Notes under the pieces: generated by a model
Database searches by the model: none
Seen by the model: the letters and a program-made list of their open reading frames with translations, nothing else
What the model was told of the DNA's origin: nothing
NCBI GenBank assembly: GCA_036250225.1
Contig: JAPZLL010000022.1
Span: 248,001-312,000, forward strand
Source: Cercophora sp. LCS_1
Lineage: Eukaryota; Ascomycota; Sordariomycetes; Sordariales; Lasiosphaeriaceae
DNA length: 64,000 nucleotides
Direction of reading: 5' to 3'
In this document: one piece after another, positions 33,612 to 43,788 of the stretch
Layout of the letters: each line of letters opens with the position of its first letter
How positions within the stretch are numbered: position 1 is the stretch's first letter
Program-made: the position numbers and the translations under genes

Positions 33612-35603
33612 ATGTACCAACCTCAGCCAACGCCGCTCTTCCAGGCCGGCTACGGAATGGGCCACGGCCTCCCGCAGTACACATTTGACGAGACGCCATT
33701 GGGATTGGGCGGCGGAGGAGGTGGTGGGTACGGGGCAGGCCCCGGAGCGGCGGGCGCTGGCAGCGGTGGAGGTGCCGGAACCCTGATTTACACAACGCCA
33801 ATCTTCAGTGGCAGCAGCCCGGCGGTCGGCCCCGCATCTGGGCCTTTCCACCAGTTCCACCACTCCAGCCCCTCCAGCACCTCTTCTCCTGCCTCGTCCG
33901 TCCTCGGCCACCACCAGCACCACCGATCCTCTCCCCACTCGCAACACTCGTCGTCGTCGGTCAAGATGGAACCCAGCCACGACGTCCACGCCCAAGAGGC
34001 TGCCGCACGGGAATACCAGCCAAACCTGCAGGTACGTCGCCAATGCCAGTGCTGAGCGCATCGCTGCCCGTTGTTGCCTGCCAATTCCTATTCACACTGT
34101 CCGCGATGCGCTCGCTGCATGCATGCATTACCGCTTTCGCTAATCGGTCTGTCTCTCTTTAGGGTCCTCTTGTCGGCAACAGGACTCCAAGCACGGCCGT
34201 CACCGAGGAGTATGCAAAGGCCGATCCGGTCTATGTGCAAAAGACACTTGTGCGTCCCTTCCCCCCACGCGCGGCACAGCGCCCGTTGTCTATGCTGCAG
34301 ACACTAACTTGTGCTAGCTGTTGCCGCAGACATATTCGCACTACCGCCCGATCCAAGGCGATGGCAACTGCGGCTGGCGGGGTAAGTCTGCCCGGGACGA
34401 GACACGACGGTGGAATCGGCGCCCCCTTTGCTAACATGCACGCCAACAGCAATTGGGTTTGGGTATTTTGAGACCCTCGTTCGGGTCGGTACCAAGACGC
34501 AGATTGATGCTGAAAAGCACCGACTCGAGTCTCTCAACAGCTACATTGAGACCGTCGGTGGGCTATCGCCCTTTCTCTTCCAGGACATGGCCGAGGAGAC
34601 GATCGAACTCATGGGGCGATTGTCCAATTTGATTGGAAACCGCGAACAGGCCATGACTGAGTTGCTGGCATCGTTCAACAACCCAGAAATTGCCAACTCG
34701 ATTCTGTACCACCTGCGTCTGCTGGCCAGCTCATACCTCAAGGGAAACCCCGACAACTATGCGGCCTTCATCACGACCGACTCGGGTGTCCCTGGCTATT
34801 GCACCGATGTGATCGAACGCCATAATGTCGAGATCGAGCACTTGGGCATTGCCTTGCTTGTCAACATCTTGCTGAAACCCGCCGGCTTCGTGTTGGAGGT
34901 TGCCTATCTCGATCGGAGCCCCGGCACACAGGTCAACGCGTACCGATTCCCCGAAGAGGCAAACGGTCGGCATATGTCCGAGTTGGGACCAATGATCCAT
35001 CTCTTGTATCGGCCGGACCACTATGACATTCTTTACCCTTCCGACCAGAATCTTCCGCCAGCGCCTGCAGGCCCAGTGAATATACAGGTTAACCGAGCGG
35101 CAGCGTTTTCGCAGCCATACATCAGCGACACACCGCTCTACTCGGCCGCCGGACTGGCCACGAACCCTCTCGTCGCACTTATCCCAGACTTTGATCCACC
35201 CTCTTCAGGCCTCGACGGGCCCTTCGGCCTGGGAACTAGCTCGCCCATTTCCCCGTATGCGGCAAGTCCAGCGTCACCATGGACCGCCCATTACCAGGAG
35301 CCAATAGCACCAGCGCCAGTCCCTCCACAGCGCACTATGCCTATACGAGCAGCTTCTGTGCAGGTTCAGACGAATCCGCTGCGTTTCAGTGAATATTGTC
35401 AACTCCCGGAGTACGTGGGTAACAACTCGTGGCCAAAGGAACCAGACCTGCAGACAGCGACTTTCAAGAATTCCCACTTCAACACGGCCCACTACAACAA
35501 TCCAAACTTCCAACCGGAAGAGTATAAGGGTCCAGATGCTGGGGGCTCCGATGATCACGACCCACCTCCACGGAATACCGGCCGGAAAAGAGGGAGCGTT
35601 TAG
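33612..35603 (+). CDS. Otubain-type ubiquitin thioesterase (peptidase C65)
   Basis: Four exons (33612-34031, 34163-34249, 34318-34381, 34450-35603; introns 131, 68 and 68 bp) give 574 residues. The first ~140 residues are Gly/Ser/His-rich and probably disordered. The catalytic domain begins after the second junction: HYRPIQGDGNCGWRAIGFGYFE holds the Asp-Gly-x-Cys catalytic motif, split by intron 3 between GW-R and A. Helical segments ESLNSYIETVGGLSPFLFQDMAEETIELM and HLRLLASSYLK and the strand with catalytic His (LLYRPDHYDILYP) complete an OTUB fold. A further ~220 residues after the catalytic domain are Pro/Ser-rich with a KNSHFNTAHYNNPNFQPEEYKG-like conserved tail. Otubains cleave K48-linked ubiquitin chains. 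An alternative acceptor 12 nt downstream for exon 3 (after CCGCAG) would also keep frame. Confidence 0.92.
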
Positions 35604-37091
35604 GTCTACGCAGGTGTGATATTGCGAGACCCAGGGAACAGGTGCGCAGGAACAGGAGGTGGAAACACTTTACGAGAACGGATGTCCCGGGGATCCAAAA
35701 TCCAAAAGGAGAGGGAGAAGGGAGTTTCACACACAGGACCTTCTGACTGGACTTTTGGCGAAGCGAAGCTGATGAGGAATAAGGGAGAGAAAACTGCCGG
35801 GATCATAATAATACCAAAAACCATACCCTACCTGCCAATATACCAGAACTCAACTCAAATCTCGGTGGAACTCTCTCCGGGAAAAGGCACGCCGTGACGA
35901 CATAAAATGACGAATCGCAACGGCCAGATGATCTTTTTCTCACTTTACGCTCTGGGAGGCACTGCGTGCTGTTTTTGGAGTCTGGTTTGCACTTGCGAGT
36001 TGCAATACTTTTTTTTGGGTGTTGTCGGTGGCATCGTTACTTGGGTGTTTTTGTTCTTGCGTTATTCCTTCATCATAGCATTGCGTCTGATTTTTCACCA
36101 AGCGGAGCGAGCACGTTTTCTCGAGCTAATGGCGCCGAAATGGGCCAACGAAACCCAGAAACCAGACTGGACCTTGGCATAAAATGGGATAACACCTTGA
36201 GAAAGAAAAGTTGCTTGTTGCTTTTATTCCCCTGCGTCTCTGGCCTTGGATGATGCAAGGAGCAAGTATGGTTGTTCTTTGGTTGGACGGGTCGCTGAGG
36301 ACGGACGAAGAGACCGTTATGTTTCTAGTCGTGTTTTTTTTTTTTTTAGAAATTGAAGGGGCTCTTTTTTTTTTTGCACATGCCGTTTTTTTCGTCGCCT
36401 CGGAGTGAGTAACCGTTTGAGACTGACAGGTTGAGTGTTGTCACGGCTTCTGGACCGCAGCACGTAAAACTAGTATTCTCGGAAATAACCCTACAAACGG
36501 TATCTTCGCTCACCGCTTGATGAAGAATCGTCCTTTTTTTCTTCTTCTCACACTTGCCAACGAGGGTGGCGAATTTCAAGAGCAAATTTTTCAGCATCAC
36601 CCTTCTTGCATGCGTCCTCGACAGCCTTGACCGAAGAAGGATCAGGCTTATACCAGCGGTTTGACTAATGGGCTGTGAGATAAGAAGAGGCTTAGTTGGA
36701 AAAGATTGGCGAAAAAAAAAAAGGGTGGCTTTATCAAGAGAATCATGCAGCCCATGTCCGATTGCGGAGCCTGTTGGACTTGCATGCTGGTCTAGGTCTG
36801 ATTTGTTGTTGGTTGGTTGGGAGGAAAAAAAAAGGGGGTTGATGATGTGATGTGTTTGAGAGAGACGAAAAAATTGTTAGTGAGGGTACTGTACCCCCCT
36901 TTTTTTTTTTTGCGAAGGGAAATCAACACGCGAGTTCGGCGTTGATCAGAACCAATGATACTATTATGGATCTGGTTAAGCGGGTGAACCTGGTATATAT
37001 GTGCGTTTCTATAATTTGGTACAGCTGTTTTACAAGAATAGTCGTGATCGAAACCGCGGAGTAAAACAAACCCTCCTCCGTTGAAGCAGCC
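35604..37091. other. Convergent intergenic region, 1.5 kb, poly-T/poly-A rich
   Basis: Between the 3' ends of the otubain and LIP2 genes. It contains repeated homopolymer runs of 9-12 bases near 36337-36348, 36367-36377, 36713-36722, 36825-36834 and 36900-36911. A candidate very small minus-strand gene lies at 36548-36785 (separate entry). Confidence 0.55.
36548..36785 (-). CDS. Candidate very small spliced gene (about 40 residues), function unknown
   Basis: The minus strand between 36664 and 36548 encodes 38 residues beginning SNRWYKPDPSSVKAVEDACK and ending with Arg-His-Pro-Arg-Trp-Gln-Val and TGA. It looks like real protein: amphipathic helix pattern, no low complexity, coding-like third positions. 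The stretch follows a CCATTAG acceptor, with a CTAAG branch site 24 nt earlier. The nearest plausible start is ATG-CAA at 36785, preceded by an A/C-rich leader-like sequence, then a 115-bp intron with a weak donor (GTCCAA). The resulting peptide is 40 residues. I do not recognise the family. Alternatives are a terminal exon of a longer gene whose 5' exons I missed, or a pseudogene fragment. Confidence 0.35.
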
Positions 37092-38072
37092 TCACAAAAG
37101 CCTTTGTAACCCTCTTACGTACTCCCTCTCCTCTTCACGCACATCCTCCTCGCCGGAGCCGGCGCGGAAAACAATATCCTCCACAAACGCCACCACATCC
37201 TCCACCCCGACGGCGTCAACGCCCTCAGCGCTTATCCTCCCCGCCAACTCCTCGGCCCACCTCTGCGCGACAGCCTCCTCCCTCGCAACATGCCCGCCAA
37301 CGCTAAGCCGCCGATCAATATCCTCCAACCCACCGTCCACCTCCCCCGTCGCGCTCGTGACCGTCTTCCCCTCCAGCCCGCACGCCACGATCCGCCTCCA
37401 CGGATTCATTTCTTCAGATACAACCTCATCCCCAGGCATCTCGATGTTGATCGCAGTCCCCAGCGCGCTCACATGGCGTCGGAGATGGACGCCCAACGCT
37501 GCGATCTTGCCGCCGCGTGTCCACACGCCGGGGTCCTCGGTCGTGAACGCCTCGATGCCGAACGTCTTGGCTAGGACGGCGATGGTCGTGTCTTCCAACA
37601 GTCGCGAGTAGCAGCGGACTGTGAACTGTTTGTGCAGGGGTGATTTGAGATCCATGACGGGCCAGAGGACGATTTGCCCTGGTCCATGATACGTCACGAG
37701 TCCGCCGCGGGGGGCGTGGAGGATGGTCACCGGGAGGGTCGACGTGGTGGTGCCGGCCGGCATTTGGCCTTGGCCTTGGTGAGTGATGCGCAGGGGCGCT
37801 TGCAGACGCGTGGATTCGGCATCGGCCAGGGGGGAGGTCTGGCGCCGACCGAGGGTGTAGGTTGGCAGCGGGGTGAAGGAGAGGAGGATGGGTGCTGGCG
37901 GCGATGTGTTGGGCGTGATCACACCGAGTGGGGGCCGCTGCTGGCGCTGGACAGCATCATCCTTGAAGTCGAGATGGCGCCGGCGGAGATGCTCTTGCAC
38001 GCGGGAGGCGAGGGTGTAGGGAGGGTAGAGCGACGGGGCGCGATGTGGGAGGTGGATGTGTTGCAGCCGCAT
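37092..38072 (-). CDS. LIP2: Octanoyl-[carrier protein]:protein octanoyltransferase, mitochondrial (LipB/Lip2)
   Basis: Intronless, 326 residues. The N-terminus is basic (MRLQHIHLPHRAPSLYPPY) and leads into SRVQEHLRRRHLDFKDDA, as in mitochondrial LipB proteins. Family motifs are PRGGLVTYHGPGQIVLWPV, GGKIAALGVHLRRHVSALGTAINI and the catalytic segment RRIVACGLEGKTVTS with the acyl-accepting Cys and Lys. It transfers octanoate from acyl carrier protein to lipoate-dependent enzymes, the first step of lipoylation. The ATG at 38072 is the first in frame and has a good context (CAAACCATGC). The frame is open upstream but lacks ATG. It lies in tandem downstream of RSM22. Confidence 0.94.
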   Translation of the reverse strand: MRLQHIHLPHRAPSLYPPYTLASRVQEHLRRRHLDFKDDAVQRQQRPPLGVITPNTSPPAPILLSFTPLPTYTLGRRQTSPLADAESTRLQAPLRITHQGQGQMPAGTTTSTLPVTILHAPRGGLVTYHGPGQIVLWPVMDLKSPLHKQFTVRCYSRLLEDTTIAVLAKTFGIEAFTTEDPGVWTRGGKIAALGVHLRRHVSALGTAINIEMPGDEVVSEEMNPWRRIVACGLEGKTVTSATGEVDGGLEDIDRRLSVGGHVAREEAVAQRWAEELAGRISAEGVDAVGVEDVVAFVEDIVFRAGSGEEDVREEEREYVRGLQRLL

Positions 38073-39392
38073 GGTTTGGCATGGGGTAAGGCAGGTACCT
38101 AATTGCGGGCAAATCAAGCGATTGGGATAGGTAATGAGGCTGTTGACGCGAGGCGAGGCGAACTGAACTGAACTGCACGGTAAAACCGATGAAGATTGGG
38201 TTATGGTTCATGCATCTTACCCTGTGCTTCCTTTTTTTTTTTTTTTTTTTTTTGCTCTCGTCTGGTTGTTTTGCGCTCGCCTACCACCTTTCTCTGTCTC
38301 TCCTCTTCTCTCGCCTACCCAAGATTGCCACAAGACCGGCTCGCTGCGGCTGTGCGTACGCCGCCTTGGGACACAGCGAAATTGCCTACACGGGGTTGTG
38401 TGGCAGATGTCTGGTAGCGAGCAAGAGGCTTCTCAGTTCTCACTTTTTTTCACGACTCGAGGTTCGTTACGTAAACGGGGAGAGGTTGCCGCCTGGGAGG
38501 GTCCGAGAGGCTGGGAGCTGGGAGCTTGGCTGCCACCCTCAATCTTGCGTCTTCGACGGTTGGGAATCGCTCGCTCGGGTTCGGAGCTGGAGCGCAGCAA
38601 TTGCATGCCGAGTGGGCTTTCTTCACTCCGAAACAGCGAATGGGTTCTGTGCGCTGTTTTTCTCCCTCTCGCTCGTTGTTTGTTGCGCAGAGTGGATCAC
38701 AATCCACGCTCCTTTAGCTTCGGAAAAGCCAGGATCAGGGCGCGATCTTAGGCCAAGGGTTGAAAGGGGCCCGCTGAAAGCCGGCCGGCCGGCGAATGAT
38801 GCGAGGCTCGGGCAAGGGAAGGCCTGTCCCGAGATCGGGATGGGCTGGCAAAAAGCTTTGGCCACCCCCAGAGTCCAACTGCTCCACAGCGGCTTATGCC
38901 GAGCTTCACGGGCCCCGGCCAAGCAGCCAAGCAGCTGTCAAGCCCGGACCACACGCCCACCTGGGGCTCCACCGTCCTGCGGCGGGCTGCGGGCACAGCA
39001 TTCCGCGCAGGTCGGTGGGTGGGTCCTAGCACGCAAGCAACCACACCATCGACTGCGTCTTCGTGGTTTCAAGGAGCTTTCAGTCGCACGCAAGACGCGA
39101 GCTAATGCCAGCTTATCAAACCATACAGAGACGATGTCCGTCGGCAGCCGATTGCTCCAGTTTGTCCGCCAATCGCATCCAATCACTCAGAAAGGCATGG
39201 CCCAATCATCCCTTGACAGTCATCACGGAGGCGAGAAATCTGTGGCGCAAAAAAAATAGGTTGGGAGGAGCGACCACCAACCACCGACCGCCGACATGGG
39301 GCATATACTATGTATGTAGGTACCTCCACACACACCCAATAATATACATGCTATCATCATATCATACATGGTACGGACACGCACGAGGCCTT
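38073..39392. other. Intergenic region between LIP2 and RSM22, 1.3 kb
   Basis: Contains a T22 run at 38232-38253. A 356-codon plus-strand open frame (38189-39259) crosses it but starts in the poly-T tract and has no domain or credible codon pattern; it is rejected as a gene. No RNA gene recognised. Confidence 0.5.
38232..38253. repeat. T22 homopolymer
   Basis: Uninterrupted run of 22 T upstream of LIP2; its exact length is vulnerable to sequencing error. Confidence 0.9.
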
Positions 39393-41960
39393 CTACCGGC
39401 CTTGCAGCCACTCCATGTCCTCCTTCTCCTCGGGGTCCATCTCCTTATCGAGGCCTGCCTCCTTGAACAGGTCGTCAATCTTCATGAGCTTCCCGCCCTT
39501 TGTCCTCCGCCCGGTAGGTTGCCAGCCCTTTGGCTGTCGTTCCTGGACTCCTACGATGCCCCTGCCAGGGACAGCATGAATATCCACCGTCCCAAGCCTC
39601 TTGCGACCCCTTGCCGCCTCGGCCGCGCGCTGTGCTCTCACGCCTCCGTCTGCGAGTACGGGTCCGTCCTCCTGGCCAGCCCTACCCAGCCGAATGTTGC
39701 TGGGCGAGCGCGTCTTAGCGCCGAGCGCCCACAGGTCGCCCCATTGTGCCTTGCGCGCATCGCGGTATGCTTGCTTGGAGAAAGACTTGGGCACGACCCA
39801 CCGCTCAATTCTGCCCGCAGGCGTGCATAGCTCCATCGTGACGTGGCCGTGCCGCTTCAGAGGCGGCCTGACGTTCCGCGGCAGCGAGAATGGGTTGGGA
39901 GCGTCGCTGCTGTCCTCTAGGTTCTCGTAACCTGCAAAAGCCCGATCGGTCGCGTCCTTGCCTTGCCAAAGGGGCTGGTGCTTGTCCGGGACGGCGCCCC
40001 GTCGTATAGCAACATAGCTAAACTTGATGTCTTCGTGGTTGCGGTGCGAGCTGCCGAGGATTTGCTGCAAAAAGGGGGGTCGGATGAAGCGCTGGTCAAA
40101 ATGACAGTAGTCCTTGCGGCCGGGACTGAGCCCGGCATGGAGATACATGGGGCACTTGGAATGGTTCGTGCAAGGTGCGATGATCATGCCGTTTTGTTCG
40201 CGCACGTGTTCGCTGGAGGGCTCGATCTCTTCGGGCGTTGGTTCGGGTCGGGGCGGCACGAAGAACTCGTCGAGCATGCGTCTGCGGACGTCAGCCACCG
40301 CCTCAAATCCCCGCGGGTGGCCCTTCTCCAAGACGATCAGCACCCCCCCGTTGGGCTCAAGCATCTTCCAAAGGTTGTCGATAATCTCCTCGCGCCGGTG
40401 CTGCTTCTCCAACGGCAACAAAATATGGGATGCAATAATAACATCAAACCTCTTTTGCGGCCGGGGCAGGCCGTCTGAGTCCAGTTGACGTTCCGACCCC
40501 TCGACCGAGTGCATGTAATCGGGCAGGCGGGGTAGGAACGTTGTGTTCTGCAGGAACTGAGAGATGCGGTGCCGAAGTCGGTTGGATCCCACAATCACCG
40601 TCTTCTTCCCAGGAGGGCCTTTGGCTTTAACTTCCTCGTTGCCCTCGTGTAAGACGTCCCATTCGGCTTGCAAGACTTCCTGCCACGCAGCCAAACCGGC
40701 GCCGCCGGCTCCAATGTCTAGCACTCGCGGCCCTGCGTCGCCGTCACGCTTCAGCAGCCCTCTAAGCCATTCAGCGCCTAAGCGCTTACGAACTTCAACC
40801 AGAGCACTCATGACAGAAGCATAGACACCCGGCATGACAGTGGCAATGTACGCATCAGCCTCGATCTCGCCCATCCTTGAGTGACCGGCCTCCAACTGGA
40901 TCGGCCGCTGTCCCATGGGGCCTTTGACGATAGGAGTCGCGGGTGAGTGCGGCAGACCGGGACCACCAAAGAGCCGTTCCGCCGTCTGCTTGACATGCTT
41001 GATATCCGTCCTCTTCAGGAGCTCGCTGATGGGCTGGACGAAATTTGCGTGCGGAAGGAATATTGTGCTTGGATTGGGGCCCCATTGACCAAGGGCAGTA
41101 TTTGGATGTGTCCTGCCACCCCCGGGCACATAATCGTCAGGCTCTGGTGCTGTCATCTCGTCGTATCCACGGTCCAAATCCTCCTCGGCCTGGTTCCCGG
41201 GATTTTCTTCGACCTCTTCGGCCTCTTCTGTCTCCTCTGCTATCCTCGCCTCGAGGCTAGCTGCTTCAAAATCCCGCTGCAGCTTAATGAGCGCATCGTA
41301 CTCCCGCTGGTTGTTTGCCGTAATGTTCAGATAGTCGATTTGGCCCTCCGTCAAAGGCGGCAGCGTATCCAAAACTTCGTCACCCTCCAAGATCTCGTCG
41401 CTTGCGCCTTCCACGTCCTCGACTGCGACTGGGCCCTGGGTTGTGTACTCAACTTCTTCCAGCATGCCGTGCTCCAACTCTCTGAATAGTCCATTTCTGG
41501 GGGTGGCATCCACGATATCCCCGTTTTCTCCGCGGTATGGAATCCCGACATCCTCGGGCTGGGTCTCGCGTAATGGCGGGCCATACAACCTCACATAGAG
41601 CTTGTACTCTTCCTCGGACAGATACCCATGCGGCAAGGTCTGGCCGAATGTCTGTCTTGCTTGCCGCACGATGGTCTCAATGTCCTCAGCATGCAACTCT
41701 GCACCTTTGTTGCGCGGCTGCGACGATGTTGCAGAATCGTCATTGTCTTGAAATAATTGCCGACTTGAGGTGAAGTGCCGGACTGTCTGTTGGCGATGTG
41801 ATCTGGCTGGCGCTAAAAAAGCCCTGGGAGACTGAGTGTGGCGGCGTAGGAATGGGCGGGGCCCTGCGGGAGCAGTCGGTGAGAGAAGAGCTTCATAAAA
41901 TCCCAGAAGTTGTGACCTGCACCCAGGGCAGCGATTCTGAAGTTTCCCGGCCGACAACAT
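39393..41960 (-). CDS. RSM22: Mitochondrial ribosome assembly factor / methyltransferase-like protein Rsm22 (METTL17)
   Basis: Intronless, 855 residues. A mitochondrial presequence (first ~60 residues, Arg/Ser-rich) is followed by an acidic spacer. The Rsm22 domain starts near residue 300 with the conserved helix AYIATVMPGVYASVMSALVEVRKRL, then the SAM-binding loop VLDIGAGGAGLAAW and DVIIASHILLPL and VLIVLEKGHPRGFE. Four cysteines typical of the family's 4Fe-4S site are visible: CTNHSKCP, KDYCHFDQRF and MELC. The tail YRDARKAQWGDLW is also conserved. Rsm22 helps mature the mitochondrial small ribosomal subunit; methyltransferase activity is not established. The start is the first in-frame ATG. 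LIP2 follows on the same strand. Confidence 0.95.
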   Translation of the reverse strand: MLSAGKLQNRCPGCRSQLLGFYEALLSPTAPAGPRPFLRRHTQSPRAFLAPARSHRQQTVRHFTSSRQLFQDNDDSATSSQPRNKGAELHAEDIETIVRQARQTFGQTLPHGYLSEEEYKLYVRLYGPPLRETQPEDVGIPYRGENGDIVDATPRNGLFRELEHGMLEEVEYTTQGPVAVEDVEGASDEILEGDEVLDTLPPLTEGQIDYLNITANNQREYDALIKLQRDFEAASLEARIAEETEEAEEVEENPGNQAEEDLDRGYDEMTAPEPDDYVPGGGRTHPNTALGQWGPNPSTIFLPHANFVQPISELLKRTDIKHVKQTAERLFGGPGLPHSPATPIVKGPMGQRPIQLEAGHSRMGEIEADAYIATVMPGVYASVMSALVEVRKRLGAEWLRGLLKRDGDAGPRVLDIGAGGAGLAAWQEVLQAEWDVLHEGNEEVKAKGPPGKKTVIVGSNRLRHRISQFLQNTTFLPRLPDYMHSVEGSERQLDSDGLPRPQKRFDVIIASHILLPLEKQHRREEIIDNLWKMLEPNGGVLIVLEKGHPRGFEAVADVRRRMLDEFFVPPRPEPTPEEIEPSSEHVREQNGMIIAPCTNHSKCPMYLHAGLSPGRKDYCHFDQRFIRPPFLQQILGSSHRNHEDIKFSYVAIRRGAVPDKHQPLWQGKDATDRAFAGYENLEDSSDAPNPFSLPRNVRPPLKRHGHVTMELCTPAGRIERWVVPKSFSKQAYRDARKAQWGDLWALGAKTRSPSNIRLGRAGQEDGPVLADGGVRAQRAAEAARGRKRLGTVDIHAVPGRGIVGVQERQPKGWQPTGRRTKGGKLMKIDDLFKEAGLDKEMDPEEKEDMEWLQGR

Positions 41961-42735
41961 GATCAATCGCTTGTTCCTGGTGGTCAATTCTGAGCGCTGT
42001 GGCGCAAAAGATTTTGATGTCGGAGATTTTGGCGGCCGTCCCGGGATGAGTTTAGCGTCGTGACGGTGGACGCGACCGTTCAACGGTTCCACGTGATGGG
42101 TGGGACGCCAAGCCAAGCTCCCATCAGAAAACTAACAAGCACCAAACTTGCAGAGTTGTCCCTACCTCAACTCGTGAATGTTCTTGGTGTTTTCCTTTGG
42201 CTCCCAAGCCTGAGCTGTCATCTTCAAAGCTTCCGGGAGGCGTAATCCAAGCATTCCCCATAAACTTGTCGCGGGCAAGCAACTGAATCACCAAAAAAAT
42301 CCAATATGTGGACGGTCCCTCCATCACCGACTTGGCAAGTGGGTGACATAAAAATCCGCACACTGAATACCGCTGAGGCAGGTCTAAATACTCTCCACCA
42401 GGAGACTTACTTCTCAACAGGCATACGAATGATATATCCAGTGCTTCTAATATTATTTCGAAGTCTGTGAAATATAATTTTATACCTTAGAGTAATACCT
42501 CCATGTTAATTCTCGAAACAAATATGCCTCTGTATTTGTTGGCGTGCGGTTTATTTTGTTAGGACCTTGCTTGGGCCTGCCAGCTTCGACTCAAACGACG
42601 GAACTCCAAGTGTATTACTATCTCGCCAAAGTACACATCGAATTGAATACCGGACCGATCTCAAAAAGTGCACAGCATGGGTACTTTGCCCATAACGCCC
42701 CAACGCCTCCATTGCATCATCGAAAACACATCCGT
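41961..42735. other. Intergenic region between RSM22 and the thioredoxin gene
   Basis: 775 bp. It carries RSM22 promoter sequence and the MITE-like copy C (42334-42570). Nothing else recognised. Confidence 0.6.
42334..42570 (+). mobile_element. MITE-like element, copy C (best preserved)
   Basis: Starts GGCAAGTGGGTGACATAAAA and ends GTTTATTTTGTTAGGACCTTGC, whose reverse complement GCAAGG.CCTAACAAAATAAA matches the left end imperfectly. Internal blocks shared with copies A and B include ATCCGCACACTGAATAC, AATATTATTTC, CTTAGAGTAAT and ATGCCTCTGTATTTGTTGG. About 237 bp, no coding capacity. No clear target-site duplication is visible. Confidence 0.75.
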
Positions 42736-43490
42736 TTACAAATCGGCCAGGGTCCTGACACCGGGGCGCGTTGCTGCTCCTTTCTGGCCGGGTGCTTGAC
42801 CGGGCTTGGGTGGCGGATTTACCCTGTTAAATTGTGAATTCTCTGCTGACTTGTAGGGGTCGAGCTGTTCGACAAAATCAGCCCTGCGACATGCATAGCG
42901 TAGCCGAACGCGCTTACCGAAAACAGGGAGTTGAAGTAGAGCCCGAGAAAGGTGTAGATAGCATTGATAATGCTGCTCAGATCCCATCTGAAGGGACGTG
43001 ATACCGAACTCCCGCCCACCGTTCGGCCGCCGGAGACCGGGGTGCCCCCCAATCTGTGTCCCGGCGAACCGAACGAGGAACCGCCACCTCCTCCGGGTCC
43101 AGCGATTTTGACGGCTTTCTCAACAGCCGCAGTCAATGCCTGGGGGTTCGCGCCTTGGATTGTCTCGATGACAGACCCATTGTGCAGCACAAGGAACGTG
43201 GGCATTGCGCGGACGCTATACTGCTGCGCGACATCGCCTTGGCTGTCGACGTCGACCTTGCAAAAGGTTATCTTCTTCGGCTTCGAGTACTTGGTCGAAA
43301 GGGATTCAAAGGTAGGCGCGATCATTTTGCAGGGGCCGCACCAATCGGCATAAACTGAGCGGGCGCATCGTCAGTAAGGGCTGCTGGGAAGGAGGGGCTG
43401 TTCGAACACACAGTCGGCAATCACTACGCTGGAGGATCCAACGACTTGGCGCCATTGCGCCGAGGACCCAATCTTGACCGTTGCGCTCAT
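42736..43490 (-). CDS. Thioredoxin with C-terminal hydrophobic extension
   Basis: Three exons (43490-43412, 43354-42918, 42864-42736; introns 57 and 53 bp) give 214 residues. Residues 1-105 form a thioredoxin domain: ADFYADWCGPCKMIAP (active site WCGPC, the FYADW block restored across intron 1), CKVDVDSQGDVAQQYSVRAMPTF (cis-Pro) and VLHNGSVIETIQGANPQAL. A Gly/Ser linker follows (GPGGGGGSSFGSPG). A hydrophobic segment WDLSSIINAIYTFLGLYFNSLFS near residues 150-172 comes next, and then a polar tail (DPYKSAENSQFNR...RPGVRTLADL). This resembles a membrane-associated thioredoxin rather than the ~105-residue cytosolic form. Target and location are unknown. It is divergent from the SPOUT gene, sharing a 298-bp promoter. 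Confidence 0.92.
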
Positions 43491-43788
43491 TGTTCGAAAT
43501 GGGTAGGCGATGGGCAAGACAAAGTTGTGGAATGAAGGTGTGATGTGGCAAGATGGTTGTTGTTGAGTAAACTCCGGCCCTGGAGCTTCCATGCCAGCAA
43601 GGTACCTGGCCTTATCGGAAGTGGGGCATTTGGATTTGGCAGGCGGTGAGATTTTTAGACGGAATTCTGCCCGAACTTCATGAACCGAAAACTTTCACAG
43701 GCCCTCCCATCGCTCAGAGAACCTGCTTGATCCACCCCAAACTTCACTCTTCCGGTTTCTGAAAAGGTGTTTATATACTCTTCACAAG

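Noticed and set aside
38189..39259. 356-codon plus-strand open frame between LIP2 and RSM22
   Set aside because: It starts just before a T22 run that yields poly-Phe, shows no domain or motif, and overlaps long open frames in the other phases, as expected of stop-poor GC-rich spacer.
41961..42116. Upstream in-frame extension of RSM22
   Set aside because: No ATG in the extension; the ATG at 41960 begins a proper mitochondrial presequence.
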